A DNA stretch of 11,099 nt from Perkinsus olseni (GCA_013115135.1 JABANP010000943.1:1-11099); one strand, 5' to 3'; shown: positions 1 to 8,237, numbered from the stretch's first letter. Numbers and translations: made by a program. Notes: a model not told the origin generated them from the letters alone.

Positions 1-100
1 TAATTCAATTCAATTCAATTCAATTCAATTCAAACTTTATTGCCTGGGCATTACAAGCTCGAAGCTTATCGCCCATCACACGACCCGCGCAAGCGAATCC
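1..100 (-). mobile_element. Possible 3' terminus of a non-LTR retrotransposon
   Basis: On the minus strand an AATAAA at 41-36 is followed within five bases by a pure short tandem repeat running to the window edge. Many LINE-type elements, including fungal ones, end in a simple-repeat tail just after such a signal. I see no reverse transcriptase or endonuclease motifs upstream (forward 100-700), so only a 3' UTR could be present. A plain poly(A) site of an ordinary gene next to a microsatellite is an equally simple explanation. Confidence 0.2.
2..31. repeat. (AATTC)6 pentanucleotide microsatellite
   Basis: Six perfect tandem copies of AATTC begin at the second base of the window, so the true left end lies outside it. 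Read on the minus strand this is a run of GAATT/TTGAA units that follows an AATAAA hexamer at 36-41. Confidence 0.95.
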
Positions 101-1240
101 CGATATGGTTAGACCCAACCATAGAGCCTTGAAACAACAGAGGTTAATGAATCTCTCATCATCAGCTCGGAGGCTCTTGAGAGGAACTTCGTCACAACTA
201 CGTCGTGCAGCCAGGGAAGGCGAGGAGGGAGGCATGCCACACTGGGCAGCCTATTAGGCATGAGGGAGAAAGAAGGTGAAAAGAGGATTAAGTAGTCCCA
301 GGACCAACAACTGCGATTGCGGAAACCCAGATGATTAGATGGTGAAAATTTGTGTAGAAAGGGAGGGCCCAACCAATACCGAGTCACCAGCAAGGGGGAC
401 GTATGGGTAGGGCAGGTTCGATCTCTACTTCGTACCGGGAAAACCCCGGCCACCCTCACGCGACGTTGACGCGTAGAGACCTGTGAGGGGCGGAGTAATT
501 TGATCCCCTTAAATCGGAACAAGTTCAAGTTTGCCGAACGAATCATGCGCTCAAGCAATGTCGCTCGCCCGGCCGTTTCAAGCTGTTCCGAAACGAAGGA
601 TTTAGCGCGCGCCCATTACGGCGCAAGTTCGCTGCCGCGGAGCAATCGGATTATGCGTTCACTTTGGGACGTTGACTGAGGCCTGAGCGCAGGAAGCTCT
701 CTAGTGTCATGATGAGCATCAGGAGGATCGGGATAAGACTTCTGTCTGCGGCCGCGGATGTGATATCAAGGAGAGTTCTTCCACCCAAGCCGGCAAGCAG
801 AGGGGTCGGAAAAGCTACTTTACGCTGGCCAAAATATTTCTGCGGACGTACCATTAACGCTCCTGGCGACTTCCCAAATTATTCATTCCGCAAGTATAGT
901 TTTTCCAAAGGTTCGAATCGAAACGCACTTGTCAGCTGTCGGAATACCCTGGGATGGCCATTACACGGGTTGGTGTCGCGTTTTCGTCAGCCAAAGGGCG
1001 AACATAGGCTACAACGAGAACGCTGGAAAACCCCCATGCGTGCAACAGCTCAGCAGTATGGTCTGGCCCACTGACGAAGGATGCGGGCAGTATCGCTTAT
1101 TGAACACTATGCACTAACACTATCATGAAATGCATCTTCAGTGGCGCGTCTCCGTTGATGCATCGTCGCGGCGATCTTCCTGTGGATCCACAGTATGTCT
1201 CCGGAACATTCCTGTGTGTTCCGAGAGGTAAGTCCTCGTC
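100..1240. other. No supported gene
   Basis: Only short open frames occur on either strand, none with a recognisable motif. A minus-strand frame at 651-854 has one hydrophobic stretch, and a plus-strand frame overlaps it at 709-1074; neither can be supported as coding. I see no tRNA, no long repeat and no convincing splice-linked exon series. Confidence 0.5.
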
Positions 1241-1690
1241 ATGACACAAGAGTCCGAAACAAACACAAGCCAACGTCGTCAAGTTGAGAATCATATCCAT
1301 CTACAAGGAGCATGCTCAAATGATCTGCTTGATCTCCAAGAAGGCCCGCATGTAGTGCAATTGCAATGCCGCCAAGATCAGCACACTGCACAGATGTGCT
1401 ACTGTCCACCAAAGAACTCGAGAGTTCGTCGACTCTGCTGTATCTGTCATGTTCGGCAAAAACAATCTCAACAGGATAGCGAGCAGCAATGCGCAGCTTA
1501 CTGCGATGCACCGCCTCTCTCGCAACGCTATAACGCTGCTGATCCATCAGAGTATCGACCTTTGCACGGTGATTATGAAGACCCACATACCAATTTACTG
1601 TCGCACCTTGCTTTTCAGTATCTCCACGAGGTACTTCAGCTCATTGGTATGATCTGTGGTCGCCGCTTGGTCCCCTCCTCGTGACCCATT
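1240..1690. other. Mutually overlapping open frames, coding status unclear
   Basis: Three open frames overlap here: plus strand 1241-1684, minus strand 1239-1586 and minus strand 1316-1525. The last encodes a strongly hydrophobic stretch near its N-terminal end (leucine/isoleucine-rich, about 20 residues) and a second one further on, which could be a relic of a membrane protein. None has a family motif I recognise, and at most one can be real. I make no functional call. Confidence 0.2.
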
Positions 1691-2030
1691 CTGGCTATCG
1701 GATTTCTGGAAATAAAAGCTATGATAGAAGCCTCGGCCCTACGACCTCCTAATGATGAGTGCTATGTATTTCAGTTGCATTGGAAGCCCCTTGGGCTTGG
1801 CTGGGGTAACATGTACACATATGTTATCAGCCTCCGTAGCTCAGGAGGTCTTTGTTGATTCTGCGCAACCTGTGGTCAGGGTCTACCCTGTGGTCGGGGT
1901 CCCGAGACGAGACGGCGCGCTGTGGTCGGGGCGCGCTCTTTCTGCTCAGAAAGAAGGCTACTAAAGACTCGACAGGGAATTCGACAAACAGTAGACATGC
2001 ATGGATACGATGTTGTTCGGCTAGTTATTG
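1690..2030. other. No supported gene; three short direct repeats
   Basis: The stretch holds three near-identical 12-mers CTGTGGTCRGGG at 1870-1881, 1888-1899 and 1920-1931, spaced 18 and 32 bp apart. Open frames crossing it have no recognisable motif. Confidence 0.5.
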
Positions 2031-2034
2031 AGTT

Positions 2035-2235
2035 CTTCATTTTTCTTCTTTCTCTGCTTTTTTCTGCCGTCTCCTCTCTCTCTTCGCTTTCTCGGTTTGC
2101 CTTCCTCCTCTCTTTCTGCTCTTCCTGGTATTTCTCCAGAACCTCGACGGGATCTCCGAAAGGGCAGAAAGTCTGGCCTCGCCCAATGAAGCTATGACCA
2201 ATGTCTCCGTCTTTTCCTACTCCACGCCATTCCAC
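2035..2235 (-). other. Charged coiled-coil-like open frame segment
   Basis: The minus-strand frame starting at 2235 encodes about 45 residues very rich in Glu, Lys and Arg (roughly 2150-2040), typical of a helical or coiled-coil segment. The plus strand is correspondingly pyrimidine-rich, so base bias alone could generate this. The frame overlaps the end of the zinc-finger-like open frame (stop at 2217) by 19 bases in another register. This would fit a C-terminal continuation after a frameshift. Beyond 2030 the sequence loses character. Confidence 0.25.
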
Positions 2236-2882
2236 ATACCGTGCACCTCTTTTTTCCTTCCGAGATCTCCATCTTCAGTAAGGCCTAGAGAGCGGAGCCG
2301 CTCGGCCGCGCGCTCCCTCCGCTCTTTCATGCCAGACTTCGCAGCCACTGCTTCCGACCTAGCGCGGTTACTCCGATCCTTCGGCGCCTCTGGACACTCC
2401 CCATATTTCCAAGCTCGGGTGGTGTAGACATGGTCGTTCTTCCCACGAGTTAACGGCTTTCCGCAATAAGGACAGATGTAACGACTAGACTGAGAGGTAG
2501 CATCTACACAAGCAGAACTCCCTGACCGCTCCTTCGAACGTTGGAGTGCATCAACTGGCTGAGGTCCCCGAACCACCGTTCCCTTTGGTATGACTGCCTT
2601 CGCCTGGGGAACGTCGAGGTTCAGCCGGGCTGCGGTTGAAGGGGTGCGGTGGCTCAGCACAGCCTGAACTTCTCTCTCTCGAGCCTGACAGTTCTCATCG
2701 AAGAGGCCGAGTTCGTGCGGTTTTTTCCATGAGCTGTATTTTGCTTCTTGAGGCCAAACTTCTGCCTGCGCATACGAGACACTGAACAACATAGGACATT
2801 CCCCATCTCGACTTTCGGCTCGCGCCTTCCGCATTTCGGAAACCCTGTATCGTTGATAATCCGATAAGCACTCATTCACCAA
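2217..2882 (-). CDS. Hypothetical protein with C-x2-C zinc-finger-like motif, probably partial
   Basis: I do not recognise the family. The open frame is 221 codons, but its first codon is TTG; the first ATG inside lies 17 codons in, so the 5' end is probably lost, spliced or frameshifted. About two thirds along is a cysteine pair CPYCGKPL, followed by a His and a later Cys (H-V-Y-T-T ... Y-G-E-C), a C2HC-type arrangement that may bind zinc. It is followed by a helix-prone segment rich in Arg, Glu and Ala (MKERRERAAERLRSLGL). A neighbouring register at 2875-2654 carries another cysteine group (FPKCGRRE ... LCC), which suggests one ancestral frame split by indels. It starts where the broken transposase-like frame stops (2876), on the same strand, so it may be the tail of that protein or a second gene of the same element. 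Read as a plain gene it is doubtful. Confidence 0.35.
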   Translation of the reverse strand: MVNECLSDYQRYRVSEMRKARAESRDGECPMLFSVSYAQAEVWPQEAKYSSWKKPHELGLFDENCQAREREVQAVLSHRTPSTAARLNLDVPQAKAVIPKGTVVRGPQPVDALQRSKERSGSSACVDATSQSSRYICPYCGKPLTRGKNDHVYTTRAWKYGECPEAPKDRSNRARSEAVAAKSGMKERRERAAERLRSLGLTEDGDLGRKKEVHGMWNGVE

Positions 2883-3559
2883 CTTCTTTCCTGAATACTT
2901 GAGGGCTGTTGATGCTGAGAATGTCGACCCATTTGCTCTCCATTTGGCTGTTGAAACCCGGCCCGACGTTTTGCTGGCGCTGACGTCAACCTTCTCTTCT
3001 TCGCCACATTACGAGAAGGTCTGCTCGAGAGGTCTCCGAAGAGCTCGTAGTCGGAGTCTTGGTGTGAATCTGTAGAAGCTCGGCCGCGTTTGAGGGGTAT
3101 TACTCTTCTCAGCAGACGGTCCTTCTTCCTGAGTACCTCTCCCTATCTCCACGAAGGTTTCACCCATCAACTGATCAATGCTGCGCCCCTTAAGATGCTC
3201 ACCCCGAAAAGGTCCCACAAGGCTGGATCACCAATCACTTCGGCTGGCGAGCTGACGGTCGCTCTCTCTGCACTCTCGGCCACCTCAATAGCTCGCCGAT
3301 ATAGCTGTCAGAAGTAACCTGGCCATGCTCACCCTCTAGCGGATCCTCGACCACATTGAAATCTTCTTCATCGAGCCAGTCTTCATCGCCACCCAGTGCC
3401 ACTTCAGCGGCGTACTCGAACCCGATGAGAGGGTAGAGGGTCTTCGGCCGAAGCCAAGCTCCACCCTGGGAAATCCTCCGTAGCCCCCAGAATCTCTACC
3501 TCGGCTGGCGCGAGATGCTCCGGGGAACGGAGACGCCGAGAGATGCCAGTCGCCGACGG
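2876..3559 (-). pseudogene. C-terminal tail of the transposase-like gene, frameshifted
   Basis: Beyond the TAA at 3560 the same register stays open and protein-like (EVEILGATEDFPGWSL). At about 3455 the sense moves to the next register, giving an acidic stretch with GGDEDWLDEEDFNVVEDP. Further shifts near 3298 and 3097 lead to a serine/aspartate segment (STDSHQDSDYELFGD) and a basic one (NVAKKRRL) that looks like a nuclear localisation signal. It ends in TGA at 2878-2876. Acidic and basic low-complexity tails are usual after such cores. The join points are estimates from where coherence changes, good to about ten bases. Confidence 0.35.
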
Positions 3560-5128
3560 TTATATCGCATCAAGAACCAGCTCACTCGCGCCGTATACAA
3601 AAAGCTTACCGATGCGGGAAGAAGCAAAAAGAATTTTTTTCATAACACTATGAAAGAACTCATTCTTGCTCGTTCCGCGCAACGAGGAGAATTCTTGAAT
3701 GAAATGACCAGTCGAGTGGAAGTCGATCATTCGCGTCTTGACAAACGGTGGAGCCTGCTCGCAGTCAGCCACGCAAAAGTTCAATACGTGAGTCAGTTGA
3801 TTGCGGAGACAGTGCAACCAAGGCGCTGTTATCAATGGAAATCCAATGTCGGCTGGGCCGAGCCTATCGACAGGACCACCAGCCCGTTTCACTCCATCCA
3901 ATGCCGACTCGTCATTCCTCTTGTGCTTGAGTACAACACGCTTGATCCTCTCGGCAGTCTCCTCGCCGCCCACAATGATAGTGCGGACGAAACGGGTCCT
4001 TTCCGACTTGCTCGGGGCGCCATCCAACCCGGCCTCCTTCCTGACCTCCAAAAGGCGCTCAAGGTCTCCCGGATGATCCTGGTACAGCGCCGACGCTAAG
4101 TCAGCGATAAGCTGACACCGGCGAGGATGCTGAGCATTGGTTAATCTTGATAGTCTCATTAACAAATGCAGACCATCAAGAGAGACCTTCCGAAAGCGCT
4201 TACGCCAGTCACCAGACCTCTCAGTACCAACATCAGCAACACCATCATTACCATCACCACTGCCATGGCTACTGTTGTGACCCCCCGACTGGGAATCCTT
4301 GCGAAGTCGACCGTTGCAACACGCGCAGTCTGCGTAGAAGATCATTTTCCCATCCCTCTCTGGATGCCGATCACATATTTCGTTCGCTGCTCGATCGAGC
4401 CAGGATAGAGAGGTATCTGGTGTGCAGACGACGTTGAGACATACCCCTCCATCCCCCATGAAGCAGGCAGTCTGCCCCGCTGTTCCAACCAGGTCTTTGC
4501 AGTCGACCCTCCGTACTACTTGCCTTTGGTGGTCCAAGCTCACACCGTGGAAGGTCCTGATCTGTCTGAGCTCTCGTCGCAATCCTTGACGGTTCCTCTG
4601 GTAGTCGCATAGGAGGATAGTAGTCAGATGCGGCTTCGATGGCACGTAGTGCCGTGGATAAGCCGGGTAGTCATCAAGCTCACAGATGTTCTCTAATCCC
4701 AGACCTCGTCCCTGATCCACAGCTCGCCATCGTTCTCTGAATGCATTTCGGGCACCCAAATAAGTCTTATATACAGTCGATTCTATCAGTCGCTCCACCT
4801 GGGAGACCGTTAGCTCACGCAAAAGCTTGACGATGCTGTCATCACTCCCATTCGACCCCCCGGTCATGCAGAAGGGCAGCTTCTGCCTGATCGCATAGGG
4901 CAGAGACTGTATGTAGCGATAATCGAGGGTGCTGAAGTGTTTACGACAATCCGTGTTCCCGCACCTCGCATAGATTGACTGAGTGCTATATGGCCAGCCA
5001 ACGTTGTAGCATATCTTGGTTCTACCTGGCTTATGACTGAGGGATGTGAGAACTCTCGCAATAGGGGGCAGCGCCCCGTCAACGGCGCCCAGACGAATAA
5101 TCTCAACAACCCTCTCTTGCTGGCGTCT
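3560..5128 (-). pseudogene. Core RNase H-like domain of the DUF6729-type protein
   Basis: This register is open for 522 codons, from just after a TAA at 5131-5129 to the TAA at 3562-3560; the first ATG (4867) is internal. Motifs in order are SLSHKPGRTKICYNVGWP near 5020, a C-x4-C pair (ARCGNTDC) near 4950, and QSLPYAIRQKLPFCMTGG near 4880. Next come GVSLDHQRQVV with an Asp at 4534-4532, LVGTAGQTA near 4490, and MIFYADCACC with an Asp at 4330-4328. Then VSLDGLHLLMR has an Asp at 4177-4175, and FSSLRGTSKNEFFH has a Glu at 3661-3659. The spacing matches the family layout I know, so Asp 4534, Asp 4330 and Glu 3661 are candidate metal-binding catalytic residues (inference). A Gly/Ser/His-rich insert near 4290-4210 interrupts the domain and may be a low-complexity loop. 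The frame stops soon after the last motif, earlier than the family usually does. Confidence 0.6.
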
Positions 5129-5353
5129 TTACTCTCATACCACCCGCAGCTTATCTCTTTCAATTCATTGACCGACAAACTCTCAAGTTCCGAGGTGTTT
5201 AAAAGAATCGGATGACGGCTGGTGACCTTCGCCTTTCCGCTTTCGGGCACTCCATCCTCCGCTGGCGAGGTGCTCGGAGAACTGTCACTGCCCGGTTCCG
5301 GCTTCAGGCGTTTCGGACAGCCTGATTCGTTGCTCGATTTCGATGTTGATGAA
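5115..5353 (-). pseudogene. Serine-rich linker and SAP-like helix of the transposase-like gene
   Basis: After the candidate intron the frame reads a Ser-rich, Pro/Glu-containing linker (SSTSKSSNESG, then SDSSPSTSPAEDG), followed by a helix-turn-helix-like stretch LESLSVNELKEISCGWYES. The latter resembles the first half of a SAP motif (leucine-rich DNA-binding helix pair), but the similarity is loose. Around 5110-5120 the coherent sequence moves to the register of the core, where VVEIIRLG would complete the second helix. Confidence 0.3.
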
Positions 5354-5431
5354 CTAAAAGAGAGCTGGTTGGGATGCGCTTTGAAGTACAAGTACACACG
5401 TTCGATCTGAACGACAGTGCCTGCCGCCTAC
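5354..5431 (-). other. Candidate 78-nt spliceosomal intron (or a nonsense TAG)
   Basis: On the minus strand CAG|GTAGGC at 5431 could be a donor and CTCTCTTTTAG ending at 5354 a pyrimidine-rich acceptor, a length normal for fungal introns. Removal keeps the reading frame (78 = 26 x 3) and deletes the only in-frame stop, TAG at 5430-5428. No strong branch-point consensus is visible. The segment is otherwise open, so a single nonsense mutation, for example CAG to TAG, explains the data equally well. Confidence 0.4.
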
Positions 5432-5680
5432 CTGGATGCCGCTTCCTCGACGTTATGGAACCCACAAATGCAACTGTAGCATCCCTTCTGGAAGAAATTA
5501 CGCTTGGGGGTACAGACAGTGGGAGAGCCCTTGTAAGGGCAATTCAGAACATTCTTCACGGGGATGCACCATGGGCTGCCCTTTGGAGGGGCCTCCCCCG
5601 CGACCCAGCTTGGCTGCCGAGTGAGCCAGGGTCTTCAGCTTCTCACGCCATTGGGAGTCAGTCTTGGCACGGTGTGGCAT
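5432..5680 (-). pseudogene. N-terminal part: basic start plus cysteine cluster
   Basis: The ATG at 5680 begins a basic segment (MPHRAKTDSQWREKLKTLAH) followed by a glycine run, a plausible genuine N-terminus. In that register the sequence reads HPREEC near 5551 and then loses character. Dropping one base at about 5542 gives a frame with CPYKG, then an isolated Cys, then a closely spaced group C-x2-C-x-C-G near 5465. This makes about six cysteines in 40 residues, a likely zinc-binding module. Cysteine-rich modules at the N-terminus are common in DNA transposases and would serve DNA binding. The apparent single-base shift is seen directly as two complementary open registers; that they were once one is my inference. 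Confidence 0.45.
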
Positions 5681-5719
5681 GATAATACACAGAAGCTAAC
5701 AAGTTCAAGGTCCTAGGAT

Positions 5720-5854
5720 CCTTCCTCTCCTTTCTTTTCTCTCTCTTCTCTCTTCTCCTTCCTTTCTTCTCTCTTTCCTTCCTTTTTCCTTCCTTTTTTC
5801 TTCCTTTTTTCTTCCTTTCCTTCCCTTTTCTCATTTTTTCTTTTCCCCCCTTTC
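5720..5854. repeat. Polypyrimidine/polypurine tract, 135 nt
   Basis: The plus strand is almost purely C and T, with a single A near 5833, in irregular CTTCC, TTTTCC and CTCT units. It lies between the start of the minus-strand transposase-like gene (5680) and the plus-strand tRNA-Lys-like gene (5871). It could serve as a pyrimidine-rich promoter element, form triplex DNA, or be a passive microsatellite. Confidence 0.9.
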
Positions 5855-5870
5855 GTCAGAATCTTTTGCC

Positions 5871-5943
5871 CCCAGCCTAGCTCAGTCGGTAGAGCGCGGC
5901 CCTTTTAAGGCCGTGGTCGTGGGTTCGAGCCCCGCCGGAGGTG
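5871..5943 (+). tRNA. tRNA-Lys(UUU)-like gene with a defective acceptor stem
   Basis: The D arm (GCTC/GAGC with loop AGTCGGTA), anticodon stem CGGCC/GGCCG, loop CTTTTAA with anticodon TTT, and T arm (GTGGG/CCCGC, loop TTCGAGC) are all well formed. The discriminator base G fits lysine. The A box (TAGCTCAGTCGG) and B box (GGGTTCGAGCC) are near consensus, and a T5 pol III terminator follows immediately at 5944-5948. No CCA is encoded. The 5' acceptor strand CCCAGCC pairs with CGGAGGT at only three of seven positions. Bases 5868-5874 (GCCCCCA) would pair at five of seven positions including one G-U, leaving three extra bases before the invariant TA. It therefore looks like a lysine tRNA with a small insertion, possibly transcribed but likely not maturing normally. 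Confidence 0.7.
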
Positions 5944-5948
5944 TTTTT
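5944..5948 (+). terminator. Pol III terminator (T5) of the tRNA-Lys-like gene
   Basis: Five T residues begin directly after the discriminator base, the usual signal for RNA polymerase III. Confidence 0.7.
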
Positions 5949-5949
5949 C

Positions 5950-6844
5950 TAGCGAAAAAATCCGAGACGCGCGTTGACTTGCGATTGGGTGACCCGATTA
6001 CTTTCTCTATTCGAAGACTGAAACTAACTGTCTGGACGCTCTTCGTCCTCGAGGCAAAACACAGCTTGTACGTTCCTGGCTGGCCTGGCAACATTGGATA
6101 GTACGTTACCAACCTCGGATTGCACATTGTACAAATTCGACAATACGCGCGCGTAGACTCACTGACGGGAACCGCTAGACGACCCTTGTGGTCGTGGCCC
6201 TCCCATACAGAACTGGGGGTTCCACCATCTACTCTCATCACCGTGGCCACAACCCCTGAGAGGTGGCTGCATCCTGTCGATTTCCTACTCGGCTGCTTCG
6301 AACTTCTTAGCTCACCTTCGTTGCCGTTTTTCCCCACACTGTCATAGCTCCCTTCAATGACTGAGCCAGAATCCACTTCCGGGAGGCCGAAGCATTCAAC
6401 TGAAGGTTCAGAGCATGTCAAGCACGCACTGTGTTAGCTCGATCCCTCCACTAGAACCTTCATGAGTAAAGAGCTCGGCTCTGCAAAGACCTACCCTGGG
6501 CGTGGGGCTTGAGTTCGAAGAACAGCGCCGCCACCTCTGACAGGTGTGAAACAAATCCGATGATACCGATAGTAGTAAGCTTGATCATCATGAAAGCAAG
6601 GGGAGCACTAGAACCCCGAAAGCTATCTCACATCGTGGCGGAGACTCATAGGGGTTTTTCGGGTTTGTTACCTCCACTGTCATCAAATTGATACACACAG
6701 ACATTGCCCGCCCTGGCGAATTGCGCGGACGAATGGCAACGGCTCTTCAGAAGGTTCAGCAGATATCCTTCTGAGGGCACACTCAGGAACTCAACGAGCT
6801 TACACGATACCGAAAGTCTGTTGTTGAACGGAGAGAAGAGAGGT
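5950..6844. other. Intergenic region, no supported gene
   Basis: Open frames here are short or, like the minus-strand frame at 5882-6421, run through the antisense of the tRNA-Lys-like gene. No family motif, tRNA or repeat is visible. It separates the two minus-strand gene remnants. Confidence 0.5.
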
Positions 6845-7023
6845 TCACTTGTATCTCGCAAATTCGAGAGTCATTGCCTCGCAAGCGCTGCTGGCTTTGA
6901 ATCCAATGTCGGCCTCTTCCGCTATTCTTGCCATCTCGTCATCAGTGAGCTCGAAGGAGCTGACCGTAGTCATATTGGAAGCAACTCTTTTAAGGTTGCT
7001 TGTCTTGGGAATCGTAACGATGC

Positions 7024-7452
7024 CTGAGACGGCCAAAGCTCCAACCGTCTCGTCGTAACCACTGCGTAATAATGTTCCCGCTGCGTCGTCAGTACCACTG
7101 CAGCGGCAAGCTAGACGCATACCAAAAGCGAATAACGTCTCTATTGTAAAACAGGGTCTCCCGGGCTAACTCCAATCCGTGCGCTGCAGATAATTGCCGA
7201 ACTTCGCTCACGACTTCGGGTGGGAGCGACCGAGCTTGGTGTTTCCTCAGCGGCCTAACGGTCATACTCACAATGCACGACGCGCTATCCGAGACTCGTA
7301 GTACACGGGTTCTATAAGTGATGATGAGAGTAATGACATTAATCAATGTGGATACGATGATTGAACGGGTTCATAGATTAAATAAAAACGATTTAGCGGT
7401 AATGAGGGCCTCTGAGGTTTGCTGAGGGCGATTGCCCCCGCCCAATTACTAC
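7024..7452 (-). other. Intron in the aldo/keto reductase (429 nt)
   Basis: The donor TCTG|GTAGTA at 7452 and the acceptor GTCTCAG at 7024 join WALQS to GIVTIPK exactly as in intact family members. A TACTGAC matching the branch consensus occurs in the intron but about 80 nt from the acceptor. The length could reflect an insertion. Confidence 0.75.
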
Positions 7453-7607
7453 CAGATTGCAGTGCCCAACGGAGGCAGACATCAGCCTCCTGCACTCCAT
7501 GAGCGGCTGCTACATCCTGGACGACCCGATTATCCTTAGAACCGAACATCTTGCATCGTGCTAGCGGGCAGAACCCCATGATCACTATGCCGTGTTCATC
7601 ACAGTAC

Positions 7608-7934
7608 CTGGGCTTGACGATTCTCAGTAATAGCCAGTCTGGCTAAGCGGGGCTTCCAGGATACCGACCACACTTGAGTTTGACCATATTATGTGGCGGT
7701 TTATTTTATCTCTATTAGCTAAAAATTGGACGCAGAGGCATTCATCGCAAAGGGCTGGGTGCAAGCATATAATCGAAACGCACGATTCACAATATATTCT
7801 GGACCGAGTTGCGGGTCGAAATGGCCAGAGAGCCACGCCAGCCGAGAAGACGTCCCCCAAGCGGGCGTGGGCTACCAGCACTGCGCAGAGGTCCATCCCA
7901 AACCGGAGCGACGGAGGCGCGATGCGGGTGCTAC
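7608..7934 (-). other. Intron in the aldo/keto reductase (327 nt)
   Basis: The donor AG|GTAGCA at 7934 and the acceptor CCCAG at 7608 join two exons so that KELR continues to RYCDEHG in frame. A branch-point-like TTACTGAG lies about 18 nt upstream of the acceptor. It is long for a fungal intron. Confidence 0.75.
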
Positions 7935-8162
7935 CTTCTAAGCTCTTTCTGCTGCAACCATGGGTGCAGCTCTACTTGGTTAACTGCTGGATACTCTCCT
8001 CCAGTGGCTTCAACCAGGTTTTCGATCTGCTCGATACCGAAGTTGGACACTCCGATGAACCGGCATTTCCCCTGAGATGTCAAACCTCCATCCCTACCAC
8101 CTACTTTCCGAGGACCCAACACGGGAGAGAGAAGAAAAACAAATTGCGGTCTGCAATTCGCC

Positions 8163-8210
8163 GATGAGCAGGTCCTCGGTTCAGGGCGCGTGAGGGCGCG
8201 CTCTCATCAT
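8163..8210 (+). pseudogene. Half tRNA-Cys remnant at the left edge of the array
   Basis: GAGCAGGTCCTCGGTTCA matches the anticodon-stem 3' side, variable loop and T arm of the Cys units. It is followed by a damaged acceptor in which GGGCGCG occurs twice (8184-8190 and 8194-8200), then the unit's CTCATCATCAT spacer start. The 5' half is missing; this is the junction between array and reductase remnant. Confidence 0.75.
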
Positions 8211-8237
8211 CATGGTACCCTGGCTTTTTTTGTGCCA

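Larger units (their letters stand above)
2876..5680 (-). pseudogene. DUF6729-type transposase-like protein, broken copy
   Basis: Read from 5680 downwards, the minus strand encodes one recognisable protein in pieces. These are an ATG-led segment, a cysteine cluster in another register (frameshift near 5542), and a serine-rich linker after a TAG or a 78-nt intron. A third register (shift near 5115) carries the large core, which ends in TAA at 3562-3560. Conserved-looking sequence then continues past that stop with further shifts near 3455, 3298 and 3097, to a final TGA at 2878-2876. The core resembles from memory the large eukaryotic DUF6729 family: the order of motifs is a cysteine-bearing module, an LPF..T segment, a GTA segment, an aspartate followed by cysteines, a D-x2-H segment and a GTS..E..H segment. 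Such proteins are thought to be RNase H-fold transposases, but function is inferred. The number of interruptions argues for a decayed mobile-element gene; sequencing errors could explain one or two of them, not all. Confidence 0.55.
6845..8071 (-). pseudogene. Aldo/keto reductase, C-terminal half in three exons
   Basis: Exons at 8071-7935, 7607-7453 and 7023-6845 join to 471 nt, 156 codons plus TGA, in one frame. The product starts at the GK(C)RFIGVSNF motif, continues with [30 protein letters not shown], a helix ending VCLRWALQSG, then IVTIPKTSNLKRVASN and FELTDDEMARI. These are the classic NAD(P)H-binding landmarks of the (alpha/beta)8 aldo/keto reductase family, whose members are about 300-330 residues. 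The N-terminal half with the catalytic Asp, Tyr, Lys and His is not present. The pyrimidine-poor CTCAG at 8076-8072 before the first exon may be a third intron's acceptor. Upstream, the gene dissolves within about 90 bp into the edge of the tRNA-Cys array. An enzyme cannot be made from this piece alone, so I call it a truncated pseudogene. Confidence 0.85.

Noticed and set aside
400..440. B-box-like GGTTCGATCTC
   Set aside because: No A box, cloverleaf or T-run at the right distance; the same holds for GGTTCGAATCG near 912.
109..558. 149-codon minus-strand open frame
   Set aside because: No family motif; serine/proline/arginine composition suggests chance in untranslated or decayed sequence.
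3515..4437. Plus-strand open frames, including a His-rich one near 4147-4437
   Set aside because: They lie opposite the recognisable minus-strand core and mirror its composition.
5882..6421. 179-codon minus-strand open frame
   Set aside because: Its C-terminal end is the antisense of the tRNA-Lys-like gene, and the rest has no motif or coding character.
6646..6861. 71-codon minus-strand open frame after the reductase
   Set aside because: It starts inside the last reductase exon in another register and shows no motif.
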